This document shows positions 25,063 through 33,921 of a DNA stretch of 50,409 nucleotides, piece by piece. The notes beneath the pieces are model-generated. The model saw only the letters and a program-made list of their open reading frames with translations, had not been told where the DNA came from and did not search any database. A program made the translations under genes and the position numbers. This stretch comes from UBA10646 sp003456175 (GTDB lineage: Bacteria; Bacteroidota; Bacteroidia; Chitinophagales; Chitinophagaceae), in the NCBI GenBank assembly GCA_031976225.1, contig DALYLQ010000014.1, positions 1 to 50,409 on the forward strand. Direction: 5' to 3'. Within the stretch, counting starts at the first letter, position 1. Every line of letters begins with the position of its first letter.

Positions 25063-26301
25063 ATGCTTACAGCAACTCTAAGCAGCAAAACGCAGCATTA
25101 CTTAACCTTAGAAGAACAATTTGGAGCACACAATTACCACCCCATTCCGGTAGTACTAGAACGTGGTGAAGGTGTTTATTTGTACGATGTAGATGGCAAC
25201 CGTTATTTTGATTTTTTGAGCGGTTACAGTGCTGTAAATCAAGGCCATTGCCACCCTCGCATCATTAAAGCACTCACAACACAAGCACAAAAGCTAACCC
25301 TTACCAGCAGGGCTTTTCACAGCAACTTATTAGGCGAGTATGCTCAGTACATTACCAATTATTTTGGTTTTGACAAGGTACTGCCCATGAATACGGGCGT
25401 TGAAGGTGGCGAAACAGCTATTAAACTTGCCCGACGTTGGGGATATGTTAAAAAAGGAATCCCTGAAAATGAGGCCAGAATTGTATTTGCAGAAGGTAAT
25501 TTTTGGGGACGAACCTTAGCAGCCATTAGCAGCAGTACCGACCCAAGTAGCTACCACCAATTTGGCCCTTATATGCCAGGTTTTGACATTGTACCTTATA
25601 ACGACCTTGCGGCGCTTGAACAAGCGTTTCAAGACAGCAATATTGCCGCGTTTATGGTTGAACCGATACAAGGTGAGGCAGGTGTTGTAGTACCCGACGA
25701 AGGCTACTTAAAAGGTGTAAGAGCCCTATGCGACCAATACCGTGTTTTATTTATTGCTGATGAAATACAAACCGGCCTATGCCGTACTGGTAAAATGCTT
25801 GCTTGCGATCACGAGCATGTTAAACCCGATATTTTAATACTGGGCAAAGCATTAAGTGGAGGCACCATGCCGGTAAGTGCCGTACTTGCCAACGATGAGG
25901 TGATGATGAATATACACCCGGGAGAGCATGGAAGTACTTACGGTGGCAACCCATTGGCTTGTGCTGTAGCCATGGAAGCCTTACAAGTACTGAAAGATGA
26001 ACATATGGCCGACAATGCAGCAACACTTGGTGTTTGGTTTAGAACTGCTTTGCAACAGCTTGATAGTCCACTCATTGCAAGCGTACGCGGAAAAGGGCTG
26101 CTCAACGCAGTTGTAATTAATCACCCGAATAAAGATGCTGCATGGGAAATATGCTTACAACTGAAAGCACATGGACTACTTGCCAAACCAACGCATGGCG
26201 ATAAAATTCGTTTTGCTCCACCTTTGTGCATTACACAAGAACAATTAGAAAAATGCGTTAGTATTATAGCTAGTGTGCTAGAAGCTTTTCCGAAAGCTTA
26301 A
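25063..26301 (+). CDS. rocD: Ornithine--oxo-acid aminotransferase
   Basis: A 412-residue class III PLP enzyme that moves the delta-amino group of ornithine to 2-oxoglutarate, giving glutamate semialdehyde for proline or glutamate. Key segments: HYHPIPVVLERGEGVYLYDVDGNRYFDFLSGYSAVNQGHCHP-type N terminus, MNTGVEGGETAIKLARRWGY, VEPIQGEAGVVVPDEGYL, IADEIQTGLCRTGKMLACDHE and the PLP lysine Lys262 in ILGKALSGG. These, with the GYSAVNQGH and RTG features, favour ornithine over acetylornithine transaminase. The ATG at 25063 fits the family length; the frame is open 27 codons upstream. Confidence 0.93.
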   Translation: MLTATLSSKTQHYLTLEEQFGAHNYHPIPVVLERGEGVYLYDVDGNRYFDFLSGYSAVNQGHCHPRIIKALTTQAQKLTLTSRAFHSNLLGEYAQYITNYFGFDKVLPMNTGVEGGETAIKLARRWGYVKKGIPENEARIVFAEGNFWGRTLAAISSSTDPSSYHQFGPYMPGFDIVPYNDLAALEQAFQDSNIAAFMVEPIQGEAGVVVPDEGYLKGVRALCDQYRVLFIADEIQTGLCRTGKMLACDHEHVKPDILILGKALSGGTMPVSAVLANDEVMMNIHPGEHGSTYGGNPLACAVAMEALQVLKDEHMADNAATLGVWFRTALQQLDSPLIASVRGKGLLNAVVINHPNKDAAWEICLQLKAHGLLAKPTHGDKIRFAPPLCITQEQLEKCVSIIASVLEAFPKA

Positions 26302-26343
26302 AAATTGGCATAGTGTTTGGCTAGCTGTAAAAAACTAAACCTC

Positions 26344-26823
26344 ATGAATTACATGTTTAAATGGATGGCAGTAATAGCATTTTTGGCCGTTGCTAACACT
26401 TCTTATGCACAAAGCACAGGTTCAAACTATCGAACTGCAGTTGGTATCAAAGGGTATTTTGGTGGCCCCGATATTGGTAGCGTTAACCTAAAACATTTTA
26501 TTGCAAGAGATAAAGCTATTGAAGGCGGATTATTATTTGCCGATGGCTTTGTTGCACTAGAAGGTATGTACCAATGGCATGCCCCTATTGCCGGCACAAG
26601 CGGCTTGCAATGGTATGTGGGGCCTGGCGTTTGGCTTGGTAGCACACAACGCAGTAAAAATAACAGCGAACTATACCTTGCCGCTAAAGGTGTGTTTGGA
26701 TTAGACTATAAGATTCAAGGAGCACCTATTAATTTGGCACTAGATTTTAACCCGCAGCTTCGCTTAACACAAAATACCGACTTTGACTTTTATGCAGGCT
26801 TTGCATTTAGGTTCGCATTTTAG
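26344..26823 (+). CDS. Small secreted beta-barrel-like protein
   Basis: A 159-residue protein with a signal peptide (MFKWMAVIAFLAVANTSYAQ). The mature part alternates polar and aromatic residues (GIKGYFGGPDIGSVNLKHF, LQWYVGPGVWLG, FDFYAGFAFRFAF) and ends in Phe, as expected of an eight-strand outer-membrane barrel. I recognise no named family. It follows rocD by 42 bases on the same strand, but a functional link is not evident. A word copy (26835-26848) and a terminator follow its stop. Confidence 0.72.
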   Translation: MNYMFKWMAVIAFLAVANTSYAQSTGSNYRTAVGIKGYFGGPDIGSVNLKHFIARDKAIEGGLLFADGFVALEGMYQWHAPIAGTSGLQWYVGPGVWLGSTQRSKNNSELYLAAKGVFGLDYKIQGAPINLALDFNPQLRLTQNTDFDFYAGFAFRFAF

Positions 26824-26849
26824 AAGAACTAATACCTTACGGTAAATGA

Positions 26850-26878
26850 AAAGCCATGTGTTGCTACATGGCTTTTTT
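26850..26878 (+). terminator. Terminator after the small barrel gene
   Basis: A 9-bp perfect stem (AAGCCATGT / ACATGGCTT) is followed by six T. A copy of the iterated word ends 2 bases before it. Confidence 0.9.
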
Positions 26879-26915
26879 GATGCCAACCAATTTGTACTTA
26901 GTGTGTTATACACGT

Positions 26916-27185
26916 ATGCTTACGCAAGAACAAATAGATAGAATCATTGAAATGGCGTGGGAAGATAGAACCCCTTTTGAAGCCATTGAATTTCAGTTCG
27001 GTTTAAATGAATCGGCAGTAATTGCATTAATGCGTACACACATGAAAGCAAGTAGCTTTAAGATGTGGCGTAAGCGAACCAATGGCCGTTCTACCAAACA
27101 TTTTAAACTTCGAAGTGCTGATGTAGATCGCTTTAAATGCACTCGTCAACGAACGATTAGCTTAAACAAAATAAGTAAGCGTTAG
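26916..27185 (+). CDS. TIGR03643 family protein
   Basis: An 89-residue soluble basic protein of an uncharacterised family (TIGR03643), recognised by MLTQEQIDRIIEMAWEDRTPFEAIEFQFGLNESAVIALMR followed by SSFKMWRKRTNGRSTKH. The first part looks like a helix-turn-helix, so nucleic acid binding is possible but unproven. The ATG at 26916 starts the family domain; the open frame extends 20 codons upstream through the terminator of the previous gene and is rejected there. The gene converges with trmH, the stops being 2 bases apart. Confidence 0.85.
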   Translation: MLTQEQIDRIIEMAWEDRTPFEAIEFQFGLNESAVIALMRTHMKASSFKMWRKRTNGRSTKHFKLRSADVDRFKCTRQRTISLNKISKR

Positions 27186-27187
27186 CA

Positions 27188-27787
27188 TCATTTACTGTAA
27201 TGCTTCTTTTTTCTACTCCATTGCTGCATTAACGCCATTGCTTCTGCGCCAGTAAGTTGTTGCGCTGAATAATGACCAGCTTGTTCCTTTTGCCGAAAGG
27301 CTTCATACAAAGTGATGGCACATGCAACAGAAATATTTAAGCTCTGTACCATACCAACTTGAGGTATGATAAAATTACCATCGCAATGTTGTAATAATGT
27401 TTCACTTACACCTTTATGCTCATTGCCAAAAACCAAAGCTACCCTTTCGGTAAAATTGATATCGTACACACTTATAGCATTGGATGCTAAATGTGTAGCA
27501 AAGAGTTTATCGTACCGTTCTTTTACAACATTTACGCAAGTAGCTACATCAGTGAATTGATGTATGGTAAGCCATTTCCAAGCACTACCACTGCTTTTTC
27601 GTCCCCATACTTTATGCAAGCCAATATCGGTATTGAGTATGAAAATTTCTTTTATACCAATGGCATCACATGTACGCATTACAGCGCTTACGTTTCTGCT
27701 ATCATGCACATTCTCGAGTATTACGGTAAGATTATTTTGCCTTAAGGCAATGGCTTGTTCTAAGCGTTGCTTGCGTTCTTCTGTCAT
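27188..27787 (-). CDS. trmH: TrmH-type RNA 2'-O-methyltransferase
   Basis: A 199-residue SPOUT methyltransferase. The three family motifs are visible: VHDSRNVSAVMRTCDAIG (motif 1 with the catalytic Arg), ALVFGNEHKGVSE (motif 2) and IIPQVGMVQSLNISVACAITLYEAF (motif 3, the knotted SAM site). Similarity in length and in the C-terminal tail fits TrmH, which makes Gm18 in tRNA, but other 2'-O-methyl targets cannot be excluded. It starts 1 base after the stop of the REC-kinase gene, so it is the last gene of the signalling operon, probably by chance of gene order. Confidence 0.88.
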   Translation of the reverse strand: MTEERKQRLEQAIALRQNNLTVILENVHDSRNVSAVMRTCDAIGIKEIFILNTDIGLHKVWGRKSSGSAWKWLTIHQFTDVATCVNVVKERYDKLFATHLASNAISVYDINFTERVALVFGNEHKGVSETLLQHCDGNFIIPQVGMVQSLNISVACAITLYEAFRQKEQAGHYSAQQLTGAEAMALMQQWSRKKKHYSK

Positions 27788-27788
27788 A

Positions 27789-28892
27789 CTATTTTTTCCA
27801 TTCGAAATAAAAAGTACTACCTACGCCTAATTCACTCTCTACCCAAATACGCCCGCCTTGTTCTTCAACCGTCATTTTAAGGATGTTTAAGCCGATGCCA
27901 GTACTACTATCTTGCGAACTAGTATTGTTGGTTGTTGTGAATAAATCGAACACTTTGGCTTTATCTTTTGGCGAAATACCCGGACCATTGTCTCTCACAA
28001 AAAACTCATATAAATCGCCTTTGTCTGTACAGCCAATTTCAACGAGTCCGCTAGGCTTGTTATTGTACTTTACCGCATTACTTATCAAATTCTGAAATAC
28101 CTGCTGTAACTTAATACGAGAGCATTGCACTGAAGGCAAATCGGTTACAATAGCAATATGAATGTGTTTAGGTGGAAAAGTGAGGTAAGCAATTTGCTGT
28201 ACCAAATCGTTCACATCAACTGTTTCGATGGTTTGTTGTGTAAGACTTAACTTACTATACTCTAAGATTGATGCAATCATATGAGCTAAATGATTGCTAG
28301 CTTGCGACAGCATTTCGATATTGTTCTGCAATTCAGGATTGGCAACAATAACAGGGTCGTCTTCCAGTAAACTCAACATAGTAATGATACCTGATAGCGG
28401 ACTTTTTAAATCGTGAGACACCGTGTACGTAAATCTTTCGAGCTGCTTGTTGATACGCTCTACTTGAGCAAGCGTATCTTTTAAATCTTTTTGATAGAAA
28501 TATAGTTTTTCAAACACAGCTACTTTAGCCTGCGTAACACGTATATCTAACGGCTTTTGCAAATAATCAACTGCACCTTCTTCAAAGCCCTTCATTACAT
28601 ACTGCTCTTCTCTATTGATTGCCGTTACAAATATGATAGAAATATCTTTTGTTTTGTTGTTACTCTTTAGTAGTCGAGCCACTTCAAAACCATCCATTTC
28701 TGGCATTTGTACATCGAGCATAATCAACCCAATTTTTTCGTTCTTAAGGGCATGCTTTAATGCTTCATTACCAGAAGTTGCTTTTAGAAAAACTCTGTTA
28801 GGAGCCTCTAACATTTCTTCTAGTAATAGTAAATTTTCTGGTCGATCATCTACCAAAAGAATTGTAAAATCTGATGTTTGTATTGGCTCCAT
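27789..28892 (-). CDS. Receiver-histidine kinase protein
   Basis: A 367-residue cytoplasmic signalling protein with a receiver domain first (residues 9-125, phosphoacceptor Asp60 in LIMLDVQMPEMDG, Lys113 in LQKPLD) and a histidine kinase after it. The kinase has a short coiled coil (about 130-152), a DHp domain with His160 in FTYTVSHDLKSPL and a catalytic domain with NAVKYNNK, RDNGPGISPKDKAKVFDLF and GIGLNI. There is no membrane segment. It lies 9 bases after the CheB gene and 1 base before trmH. It probably receives phosphate from, or passes it to, the large hybrid kinase of the same operon. Confidence 0.92.
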   Translation of the reverse strand: MEPIQTSDFTILLVDDRPENLLLLEEMLEAPNRVFLKATSGNEALKHALKNEKIGLIMLDVQMPEMDGFEVARLLKSNNKTKDISIIFVTAINREEQYVMKGFEEGAVDYLQKPLDIRVTQAKVAVFEKLYFYQKDLKDTLAQVERINKQLERFTYTVSHDLKSPLSGIITMLSLLEDDPVIVANPELQNNIEMLSQASNHLAHMIASILEYSKLSLTQQTIETVDVNDLVQQIAYLTFPPKHIHIAIVTDLPSVQCSRIKLQQVFQNLISNAVKYNNKPSGLVEIGCTDKGDLYEFFVRDNGPGISPKDKAKVFDLFTTTNNTSSQDSSTGIGLNILKMTVEEQGGRIWVESELGVGSTFYFEWKK

Positions 28893-28901
28893 AAAATGTG
28901 A

Positions 28902-29483
28902 TTACAATTGTGATAATAAATTTCGGATGTATAAAGTAAGATCTGTTGGTGAGAGCTGTTGGATATCGGGCATCAAAGCAATTGCCGCTTCGGGCATAGC
29001 AGTGAAAGCTGCTGTTGCTAATGATTGTACGAGTACGGTTCCTCCAGCTTCCTTTATTTTTAGTAACCCTAAAGCACCATCGCTATTTGCACCACTTAAT
29101 AATATGGCAGTACAATTTTTACCGTAAGTGTATCCGGCAGATTCAAAACTAACATCTATTGCAGGTCGACTATGGTGCACAAGTTCTGAAACATCTAAAC
29201 TCACACTACCATCTTGCTCAAAAAGCAAATGATATTTTTGTGGCGCCAGGTATATGTTACCATTGCATAGGCACTCTTTATCTTCAGGCTCTCTCACTTG
29301 ATGTTGCGAAGGTTTTTGAGAAAGTACATCATGCAATGCACTTGGTATATTTTTAGGTCGGTGTATCACTAGAATAATGGCTGCATTGAACTGGGCAGGC
29401 AATGCATTAACAATAGCCTTGATTACAACCAAGCTACCAGCAGAGCCGCCGATTACAATAATATGGTTAGGCAATTGATGCAT
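28902..29483 (-). CDS. CheB-type methylesterase domain protein without receiver
   Basis: A 193-residue stand-alone CheB catalytic domain. The triad is Ser14 (IGGSAGS), His41 (LVIHRP) and Asp135 (SGANSDGALG). CheB normally removes methyl groups from glutamates of chemoreceptors and has an N-terminal receiver that is missing here. No chemoreceptor, CheA or CheW gene is in the window, so the substrate is unknown; a methylated segment of a kinase coiled coil is one possibility. Its ATG overlaps the CheR stop by one base (TGATG). Confidence 0.92.
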   Translation of the reverse strand: MHQLPNHIIVIGGSAGSLVVIKAIVNALPAQFNAAIILVIHRPKNIPSALHDVLSQKPSQHQVREPEDKECLCNGNIYLAPQKYHLLFEQDGSVSLDVSELVHHSRPAIDVSFESAGYTYGKNCTAILLSGANSDGALGLLKIKEAGGTVLVQSLATAAFTAMPEAAIALMPDIQQLSPTDLTLYIRNLLSQL

Positions 29484-30340
29484 CAGGTTTTTCTACGATA
29501 TATTTTTTGAGGAATACTCACAACATCAAACTCTGGTTTAATGGTTGAGAAAAGTAAGCTTTCTCTTGCACCAATAGCTAAGAACCCTAAAGATGAAAGA
29601 CTTCTATAAAATAACTGGTATACTTTATTTTGAAGTTCACGGTTAAAATATATCATCACATTACGGCAACAGATTAGTTGAAACTCGTTGAATACGCCAT
29701 CGGTTACCAAATTATGTGTAGAGAAAACAATATTCTTACGTAAATCTTTATTGATTAATACATTATCGTAACGAGCAGTGTAATAAGACGAAAAATCTTG
29801 CAAGCCACCACTTTGTAAATAATTAGCTGTATAATCTTTCATAGCTTTCAATGGAACAAATCCCTGCTTTGCTTTTTCAATACTACCAGCGTTGATATCT
29901 GTAGCATAAATGATGCTTCTAGAAAGCAAGCCAGCTTCGTGTAATACAATACACATGCTAAACACTTCTTCGCCAGTTGCACAACCCGGATGCCAAATTT
30001 TTATGATAGGATATGAAGCTAATACTGGAAGAACTTTTTCCCGTAATTCTTTGTAAAAAAGTGGGTCACGGAACATCTCAGTAACCTTCACCGTAATGGT
30101 TTCTAGGAAGAACGGAAAGAAACTTGGGTTATTGATTAATTGATGCTTCAACTCAAAGAAGCTATCTAACTTAGCAATGTCACACACACGTTGTACCCTT
30201 CGCGTAAAGGAAGCCATCGCATAATTAGAAAAATCGTATCCATATTGCTGTTGAATTACAGCAACAATTTCAGACACTTCTTCTATGGTTAATTTTAGTT
30301 GACTCACAAAATCACAATTAATTTTTACTGTGATAACCAC
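29483..30340 (-). CDS. CheR-type protein-glutamate methyltransferase
   Basis: A 285-residue methyltransferase with the small N-terminal CheR helical domain (MASFTRRVQRVCDI near residue 45), the SAM-binding site WHPGCATGEEVFSM (near 117) and the C-terminal FQLICCRNVMIYFNRELQNKVYQLFYRSL. It should methylate glutamates using SAM. The start is a GTG at 30338-30340 that lies inside the end of the upstream hybrid kinase gene (overlap of 16 bases), so translation is coupled. It pairs with the CheB gene next to it as a methylation/demethylation module without a chemotaxis array. Confidence 0.93.
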   Translation of the reverse strand: MVITVKINCDFVSQLKLTIEEVSEIVAVIQQQYGYDFSNYAMASFTRRVQRVCDIAKLDSFFELKHQLINNPSFFPFFLETITVKVTEMFRDPLFYKELREKVLPVLASYPIIKIWHPGCATGEEVFSMCIVLHEAGLLSRSIIYATDINAGSIEKAKQGFVPLKAMKDYTANYLQSGGLQDFSSYYTARYDNVLINKDLRKNIVFSTHNLVTDGVFNEFQLICCRNVMIYFNRELQNKVYQLFYRSLSSLGFLAIGARESLLFSTIKPEFDVVSIPQKIYRRKT

Positions 30341-33300
30341 ACACGCATTAATGATAACAATTTATTATTATCTACAGGCTTTGTAATATAGTCTGATGCT
30401 CCTGCTTCAATACATTTTTCTCGGTCGCCCGTCATTGCTTTTGCCGTAAGGGCTATCATGGGTAGATTATTGAATTGTTGCATGGCTCTAATACGACGCA
30501 TAGCTTCATAACCATCCATTTCAGGCATCATGATATCCATTAATACTAATTCGATATCGCTGTGTTGTAGTAGCATGTCGATAGCTTCTTTACCATCGTT
30601 GGCTGTATATACTTGCATTTGATGCTCTTCTAACAAAGTTGTTAGCACAAATACATTACGCATATCGTCATCAACTACTAAAATTCTGCGTTTCGCTAAA
30701 GTTTGAAAATCGTCGAGTACAGGTGCAGCGGAATTAGCAAATTTTAAATTAGTTTGATCAACCTCTTGTACTTTATGAAGAAACAGTTCTAACTCATCCA
30801 TTAACCGATCTTTACTCTGGCTACTTTCACGAATAATTACGTTACTAATTTTCTTTAATTGTAATTCATCTGTAGAAGAAATATCACCATCAAGATAAAT
30901 GATTACTGGTACTGACTTAGTATCAGGATGTTGCTGTAGTTCTTGCAAACTCTTAATGCCCTTTTCGATATCATTACCAATGTCTGCGATGATACAATCA
31001 AACAATTCATCTTTAGCCAACTCAATAGCTACTTTGACAGACTTCGCATAAGTACAAACAGCTTCTACATGTCGGCTATCGAATAAGCCTTTCAAAGATT
31101 CGCCCGTTAACGATTCACCTGCTATTACAAGTACCTTCTTGATATTGCCTTGTAATTTCCTACGAATTAAGTTAAAAGCCATTTCAAGATCAGCTTTTTG
31201 TACTGGCTTTTTAAGATATGCTAAAGCTCCACCTGCAGCAAGCTTGGCTTCGTCGGCTGCCGAAATAATATGTACTGGAATATGTTTTGTAGTGTCTTCT
31301 TGTTTGAGCAATCGAATAATGTTCCAACCATCTAGTACAGGCAACTGCATATCAAGAATGATAGCTGAAGGTTTATAGCTTTTAGCATAATACAAACCTT
31401 CATCGCCTTGTAATGCTACAATAGTTTTGTATCCTTTATTTCTGGCAAACTCGTTTAGAATACTTGCAAATGAAAAATCATCTTCGATGATCAACATTAC
31501 TTTATCGCCTGGTTTTACAATACTTCTATCGTCTTTAATTACTGTTTGCAAAGGAATAACAGAAGGGTCTAACACAAAAGCTTCAGCAACACTTGTATCG
31601 TTGTTATGTACACCAATATTAGGTAATACTTCACTCACATTTACCGGAAGGTATAACGTAAAAATACTACCCTCGCCATCTTTACTTTCTAAACGCAATT
31701 CGCCACCTAACATACGTATCAATTCTCTACTGATGGATAATCCTAAGCCAGTACCGCCATACTTACGACTAGTGCTTCCATCGGCCTGTTGAAATGCTTC
31801 GAAGATCAATTGCTGCTTATCGGCTGGAATTCCAATACCTGTATCCTTTACCTCAAAAGCTATTATTTGTTTTGCTTCTTTAAGGGTTGCTGCAGTAGGA
31901 ATAAAATTACTTGGCGAGAAAATATTCAGTGATACAGCACCACCCTTAGGTGTAAACTTAAAGGCGTTGCTAAGTAAGTTTTTAATTATTTGCTCAACAC
32001 GTTGTTGATCGGTTATAATTTGTTCTGAAATACCACTTGCAACATTTACTGTAAAGCTAACCTGCTTTTCTTGCGATACCACATCGAACATACTACGCAT
32101 GTTAATAGTGATATGCTGTAGTAATACTTTTTCTGCATGTATTTCTACCTTTCCTGCTTCTATTTTACTCAAGTCTAATATATCATTAATCAAATTAAGC
32201 AAGTCGCTACCACTCTTATGAATGATATTAGCATATTCAATTTGCTTATCATTTAAATTTTTAGCTTTATTTTCTGAAAGCAGCTTAGCAAGAATTAAAA
32301 CACTGTTCAAAGGGGTTCTTAATTCGTGGCTCATGTTGGCTAAGAACTCACTCTTATACCTGCTTGCAGCCTCTAATTCTCTTGCTTTTTGAGATAATGT
32401 TTGTCGAGCAATTTCAACAGCCTCATTACGCTCTTCTAACTCGGCATTAATTTGTCGCAATTCTTCTTCTTGCACCTTCAATTCTTCTTCTGAAGATTGT
32501 AATATTTGAGCTTGCTTTTGTAGCTCTTCGTTGGCTCGTTTTAAATTATGCTGCTGTTGTTCTAAAAACTCTTTTTGAAATTGTACTTGCGTTAATAGTT
32601 TAGTTACACTATCGGCCGCTAATCGACTATGTATAGCTACCGATAAATGATTACTAATCATTTGTAAAAAGCGCTTTTCTTGTTCGCTAAAGCTTCCAAA
32701 GCTTACCAACTCAACAACACCTTTCAATTCTCCATTCAACCAAAGAGGCATGTAAGCTAATTCTCCGGGTGCACCAAAGCCACTTGCGGTTTGTAAGTGC
32801 CAATATTCTTTAGGTACATCTTTTACTACCAACACATCTTTTTGTTGAGCTGCAGCACCAACCATACCTTCACCTATAGATAGCGTCATTTTTTTGGTAC
32901 CTGGCAATGCGTAACCTGCAGTAAGTTTCAACTTTTTAATATCATCATCATATAAATACAAAGCACCAGCCGGCAACTGATTGTAATGAATGATGGCAGT
33001 GATAATTCTGTTGGCTAATTCAGAGGTACTCTTAACATCTTGCATTTGTGTATTAATTTCACTCAAGCCTGTTAACAACCAGTTTTTCTCCTCTGTTAAG
33101 CTGTTCACTTTCGCCAATTCATCAATACTTGCTTGCAAGCGTAACCCTGCTCTATACCTACTTTTAAAAGCTTGAATAACAGTGTTAATCAAAAGCAATA
33201 CCACCATCATTAACAAGCTTACACCTGTAATAAGTACTGTTTTAGATTGTGTAACACTTTGCTCTGTTCTTGCTTTTCTAATAACTAGTAATCTATCTTC

Positions 33301-33783
33301 GTTAGATTTTACCTTTTCGAATAAACTATATACAGCATTTAATCTCGATTCTTCTTCTGTTACAATTTGTTGCAGTTGCGCTTGTGTAATACCCGCAGTA
33401 ACCTTACCATCGGCATTCCAATACGTGAACACATTATGAATACTATCTTCAATACTTTGTGCATGCATCATTTGCGTGGGATTATCCGCTAGCAACTCTT
33501 TTAATGCAACCAATGCCGGTGGTATTGCAGCATCGCCTTTGGTGTACATCGTCATGTACGATGGATTACCCGTAATGGCAAATGCCCTTCTGGCTCCACG
33601 CATTTGTAATAAATTATACCTGATATCTCTCAGCTTCATCAGTACACGCTGAGAGTGATCTACCAACGACGATTCTTTAGCTTGTTGTTCTACCGAGTAC
33701 ACACTCATAAACCCAACCACCAAAACCAACAATACGGCTAATATCAAGCCTCCATATAGCCGCACCGAAAGTGTATTTTTCAT
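30325..33783 (-). CDS. Hybrid histidine kinase: CHASE3, GAF, HisKA, HATPase and three receivers
   Basis: A 1152-residue inner-membrane kinase. Order: membrane helix 10-30, periplasmic CHASE3-like sensor about 35-180, membrane helix 183-204, GAF about 250-390, long coiled coil 395-475, DHp with His486 (FLANMSHELRTPLNS), catalytic domain 590-715 (NLLSNAFKFTPKG, DTGIGIP, GGTGLGLSI), then receivers with Asp811 (IILDMQLPVLDG), Asp934 (CIIADIGND, degenerate) and Asp1083 (LVLMDIMMPEMDGY). The start at 33783 opens the first membrane helix; 17 more upstream codons are possible. It heads the operon with CheR, CheB, REC-kinase and trmH. The signal sensed is unknown. The multi-receiver tail suggests a branched phosphorelay. 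Confidence 0.93.
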   Translation of the reverse strand: MKNTLSVRLYGGLILAVLLVLVVGFMSVYSVEQQAKESSLVDHSQRVLMKLRDIRYNLLQMRGARRAFAITGNPSYMTMYTKGDAAIPPALVALKELLADNPTQMMHAQSIEDSIHNVFTYWNADGKVTAGITQAQLQQIVTEEESRLNAVYSLFEKVKSNEDRLLVIRKARTEQSVTQSKTVLITGVSLLMMVVLLLINTVIQAFKSRYRAGLRLQASIDELAKVNSLTEEKNWLLTGLSEINTQMQDVKSTSELANRIITAIIHYNQLPAGALYLYDDDIKKLKLTAGYALPGTKKMTLSIGEGMVGAAAQQKDVLVVKDVPKEYWHLQTASGFGAPGELAYMPLWLNGELKGVVELVSFGSFSEQEKRFLQMISNHLSVAIHSRLAADSVTKLLTQVQFQKEFLEQQQHNLKRANEELQKQAQILQSSEEELKVQEEELRQINAELEERNEAVEIARQTLSQKARELEAASRYKSEFLANMSHELRTPLNSVLILAKLLSENKAKNLNDKQIEYANIIHKSGSDLLNLINDILDLSKIEAGKVEIHAEKVLLQHITINMRSMFDVVSQEKQVSFTVNVASGISEQIITDQQRVEQIIKNLLSNAFKFTPKGGAVSLNIFSPSNFIPTAATLKEAKQIIAFEVKDTGIGIPADKQQLIFEAFQQADGSTSRKYGGTGLGLSISRELIRMLGGELRLESKDGEGSIFTLYLPVNVSEVLPNIGVHNNDTSVAEAFVLDPSVIPLQTVIKDDRSIVKPGDKVMLIIEDDFSFASILNEFARNKGYKTIVALQGDEGLYYAKSYKPSAIILDMQLPVLDGWNIIRLLKQEDTTKHIPVHIISAADEAKLAAGGALAYLKKPVQKADLEMAFNLIRRKLQGNIKKVLVIAGESLTGESLKGLFDSRHVEAVCTYAKSVKVAIELAKDELFDCIIADIGNDIEKGIKSLQELQQHPDTKSVPVIIYLDGDISSTDELQLKKISNVIIRESSQSKDRLMDELELFLHKVQEVDQTNLKFANSAAPVLDDFQTLAKRRILVVDDDMRNVFVLTTLLEEHQMQVYTANDGKEAIDMLLQHSDIELVLMDIMMPEMDGYEAMRRIRAMQQFNNLPMIALTAKAMTGDREKCIEAGASDYITKPVDNNKLLSLMRVWLSQ

Positions 33784-33921
33784 ACTGTAAGAATTAAGTA
33801 AAACTGCTGGAAAGATAGTTTTTACCATGCCCATTTCAAATTATAAAAGCTATTTTTCCACTCAACAATATATTTACGTAAGTATTACATTTTATTTCAT
33901 AATATCGAGAAAAAGAAACAC

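Noticed and set aside
26856..26915. Upstream extension of the TIGR03643 gene
   Set aside because: It lies within the terminator hairpin of the previous gene and lacks family content.
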